Assembly (NCBI GenBank): GCA_963773665.1
Contig: CAVZBZ010000007.1
Location: forward strand, 1-15,808
Source: DATJLY01 sp963773665
GTDB taxonomy: Bacteria; Pseudomonadota; Alphaproteobacteria; ATCC43930; CGMCC-115725
Length of the DNA stretch: 15,808 nt
Direction of reading: 5' to 3'
Shown here: piece by piece, positions 14,251 to 15,808 of the stretch
Layout of the letters: each line of letters opens with the position of its first letter
Position numbering within the stretch: the first letter of the stretch is position 1
The notes under the pieces: model-generated
The model's database searches: none
The model's input: only the letters and a program-made list of their open reading frames with translations
What the model was told of the DNA's origin: nothing
Translations under genes and position numbers: made by a program

Positions 14251-15808
14251 CCGGGTGCCCCTGGATTTGCGGAATTTTCGATCCCGATTTCGCGAGCGGC
14301 GCTCCAGAGATTGCCACCCTTGCAAGCTCGGCAAATTGGCCAGCCTCGAGCCTATACCCGAGCGGCAAATGGCTATTGACCGACCCCACGGTGACAAAGA
14401 ACGTCCATGGTTCTTGCCGGTCGCGGATGGGCCCCGTGACATGAACGACATTGGTTGTACCTTGCGCGCTGCTGGTCCCCGTCTTGGCGTAAAGCTCACC
14501 ATTGAACTGCTCACTCAGCGAATGAAGCCTCCTGAGGGTGCCGGTGACTTCCAGCGGCGCACGCAACGCGGCGGCGACGAACCGGCGAACGGAGCGCCGT
14601 GTAGCAACGCTTAGTTCGTTGCCTGAAATCACCGGATCCTTGCGAGTTGTGATTGTGGCGATCTGTCCTTCGATCGAGCACGGTGATCGACGAGATGATG
14701 GTAGGGAAGTCTTCGTCATCGTATCGCCCCAGGACATCCCGTCGCCGATGGCCGCGACCAGGCGTAGCGTCTCAGCCGGCGTAAGTTCGAACTGGCCGTA
14801 AGCCAGCGCCGTCGCCAACGGCGTCTCTCCGGGGGCGGGCAGATTGAATGCCGCCGCTATTTCCGCGAGTTCGTGATGGGGCAACCGGTGGAGCGCCCAC
14901 GCAATCGCCCTGCTGTCAGATCTGGCGAACGCCTGTCGAGCGGAAATCCACGCAGATTTCTCGATCGCATCCCGTGGTCGCACTCGCAGGTTCCCCACAC
15001 CAGAGAGCGGCGCCCGACAATAAAGTGTTTCCAGGAGTGTCCCTCCGGCCAGCGCGACGGCCGGATCTCTTGGCCGTGCTTGCGAGCGGCGTTTTCCAAC
15101 TCCAAAACAGGTTCGGGCTACTGGCGTAGATGCGACTGATTTGGGAGCGCGGGTCAACGAGCCCGCGATACAACGCCGGCTGCTTTGCGGCGGTTTGGCC
15201 ATCGTTCAAGAGTGGTCACCACGCGCGGATTTCCTCCGGTACCGGCCTGGAATATGTTTTGGAGCGCAACCTCCACGCTTTAAACAAATTTGTGCGTTGC
15301 CGAAGCCGATGTCGTATAGATGTATGGCGACAATTCGGCCCCGCCAATCTGTACCGAGGCTTGCATCAAGGACTCGGTCTTGCGCGGAGCCGCAACATCG
15401 GTACCGGCGAAATACGGACGGCACGACTGGATTTCACCGCTACCTGCCACGCAGCGGCGGGATCGGCCCGGCAATGCGCAGCCAATGACGCGTCGATCGC
15501 CGGTTGCGGAAGGTCCATCGCGGCAAGGCGATGTCTGGCGGCCCGAACTTCGTCGCTATCCGCCAACGTTTCCCGCAGACAGTATCACGCGGTCACTTGC
15601 CTGTTCCCAGCGCCGCGTTCCGGCTGCTGCGCTTTGTACCATCTCCCGGAGGTGCGAGGACAATCGGCCGCTTTATCGCGGCGGCGAGAATTCCGCCGTT
15701 TTCTCGATCGGCAGCGCTTCCGGCGCTTCACGAAAAAGGATTCGGCTCGCCAGCACGGAATTTGCCGAAAATGGATCGCCGAAGCGGCTGCCCGCCGTGC
15801 CGATCGCC
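14240..15808 (-). pseudogene. Class A penicillin-binding protein remains (GT51 end plus transpeptidase domain), heavily frameshifted, 5' end outside window
   Basis: Read from the right edge on the minus strand, the pieces are ASRILFREAPEALPIEKTAEF and ILAAAIKRPIVLAP (end of a GT51 glycosyltransferase domain), RRWEQASDRVILS and ADSDEVRAARHRLAAMDLP (linker), LYRGLVDPRSQISRIYASSP, GTLLETLYCRAPLSGVGNLR, then the transpeptidase core ARQAFARSDSRAIAWALHRL, LAYGQFELTPAETLRLVAA and ELYAKTGTSSAQ. KTGT is the third active-site box (nt 14474-14485). ARSDS sits where the SxN box belongs. I cannot find a convincing SxxK box: the expected GS-T-F-K-P place reads GGTLLETL. Family knowledge: class A enzymes polymerise and cross-link peptidoglycan in the periplasm. 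Frame breaks occur in both directions with stops, so this copy is probably inactive unless sequence errors explain it. The last 963 bases form one open frame ending HPDGF at TAG 14240-14242. Confidence 0.6.

Noticed and set aside
13100..15500. Several + strand ORFs of 80-200 codons in the right block
   Set aside because: They oppose minus-strand sequence with recognisable PBP or membrane-protein character, and they lack ribosome sites and domain motifs.
1..15808. tRNA, rRNA, CRISPR array, insertion sequence or integrase
   Set aside because: Looked for by eye on both strands; no cloverleaf, regularly spaced repeat or transposase/recombinase motif was seen.

Overview
The window is GC-rich, with strong G/C preference at third codon positions. 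Its genes are of types I know from plasmids, integrative elements and genomic islands of Alphaproteobacteria, probably Rhizobiales-like. I see no rRNA, tRNA, CRISPR array, transposase or integrase. The organism call rests on gene content and codon bias only.

Left block (1 to about 11,900, all genes on +). In order: the C-terminal end of an ArdC-type antirestriction metallopeptidase; two unknown genes; a large orphan ParB-like protein with no ParA beside it; three or four small unknown genes; an intrinsic terminator (5019-5046); a giant protein joining an adenine-methylase-like N-terminus to a Strawberry-notch/SNF2-type helicase; a Toprim (primase-like) protein; and a DUF2493 (SLOG-type) protein ending in a terminator-like hairpin. 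Many neighbours overlap or nearly touch, so the block probably forms two transcription units split at 5019-5046. I infer a maintenance, establishment or transfer module of a mobile element: antirestriction, DNA binding, modification and remodelling, and priming.

The main oddity of the left block is that its long genes are cut by about 17 frameshifts. Fifteen of them have the same sense (one extra base), while domain motifs stay intact on both sides and no nonsense codons or large gaps appear. After removing these bases every gene length becomes divisible by three. An insertion-biased sequencing or assembly error is the simplest reading; real decay or something programmed is less likely but testable.

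Right block (about 11,900 to 15,808). Composition becomes visibly AT-richer near 12,000. A broken + strand gene encodes a Cys-rich protein with DnaJ-like CxxCxGxG motifs. The rest reads on the minus strand from the right edge: remains of a class A penicillin-binding protein (GT51 tail plus transpeptidase domain with KTGT), then an overlapping membrane protein, a second protein with a C-terminal hydrophobic segment, and a small ORF. Frame breaks occur in both directions here, so genuine pseudogenes are more plausible than on the left.

Structured non-coding DNA stands out in three places: similar inverted-repeat leaders before the parB-like and helicase genes, a perfect TTCG-loop hairpin after parB, and a cluster of long perfect inverted repeats at 10,725-10,844 in the tail of the Toprim reading frame.
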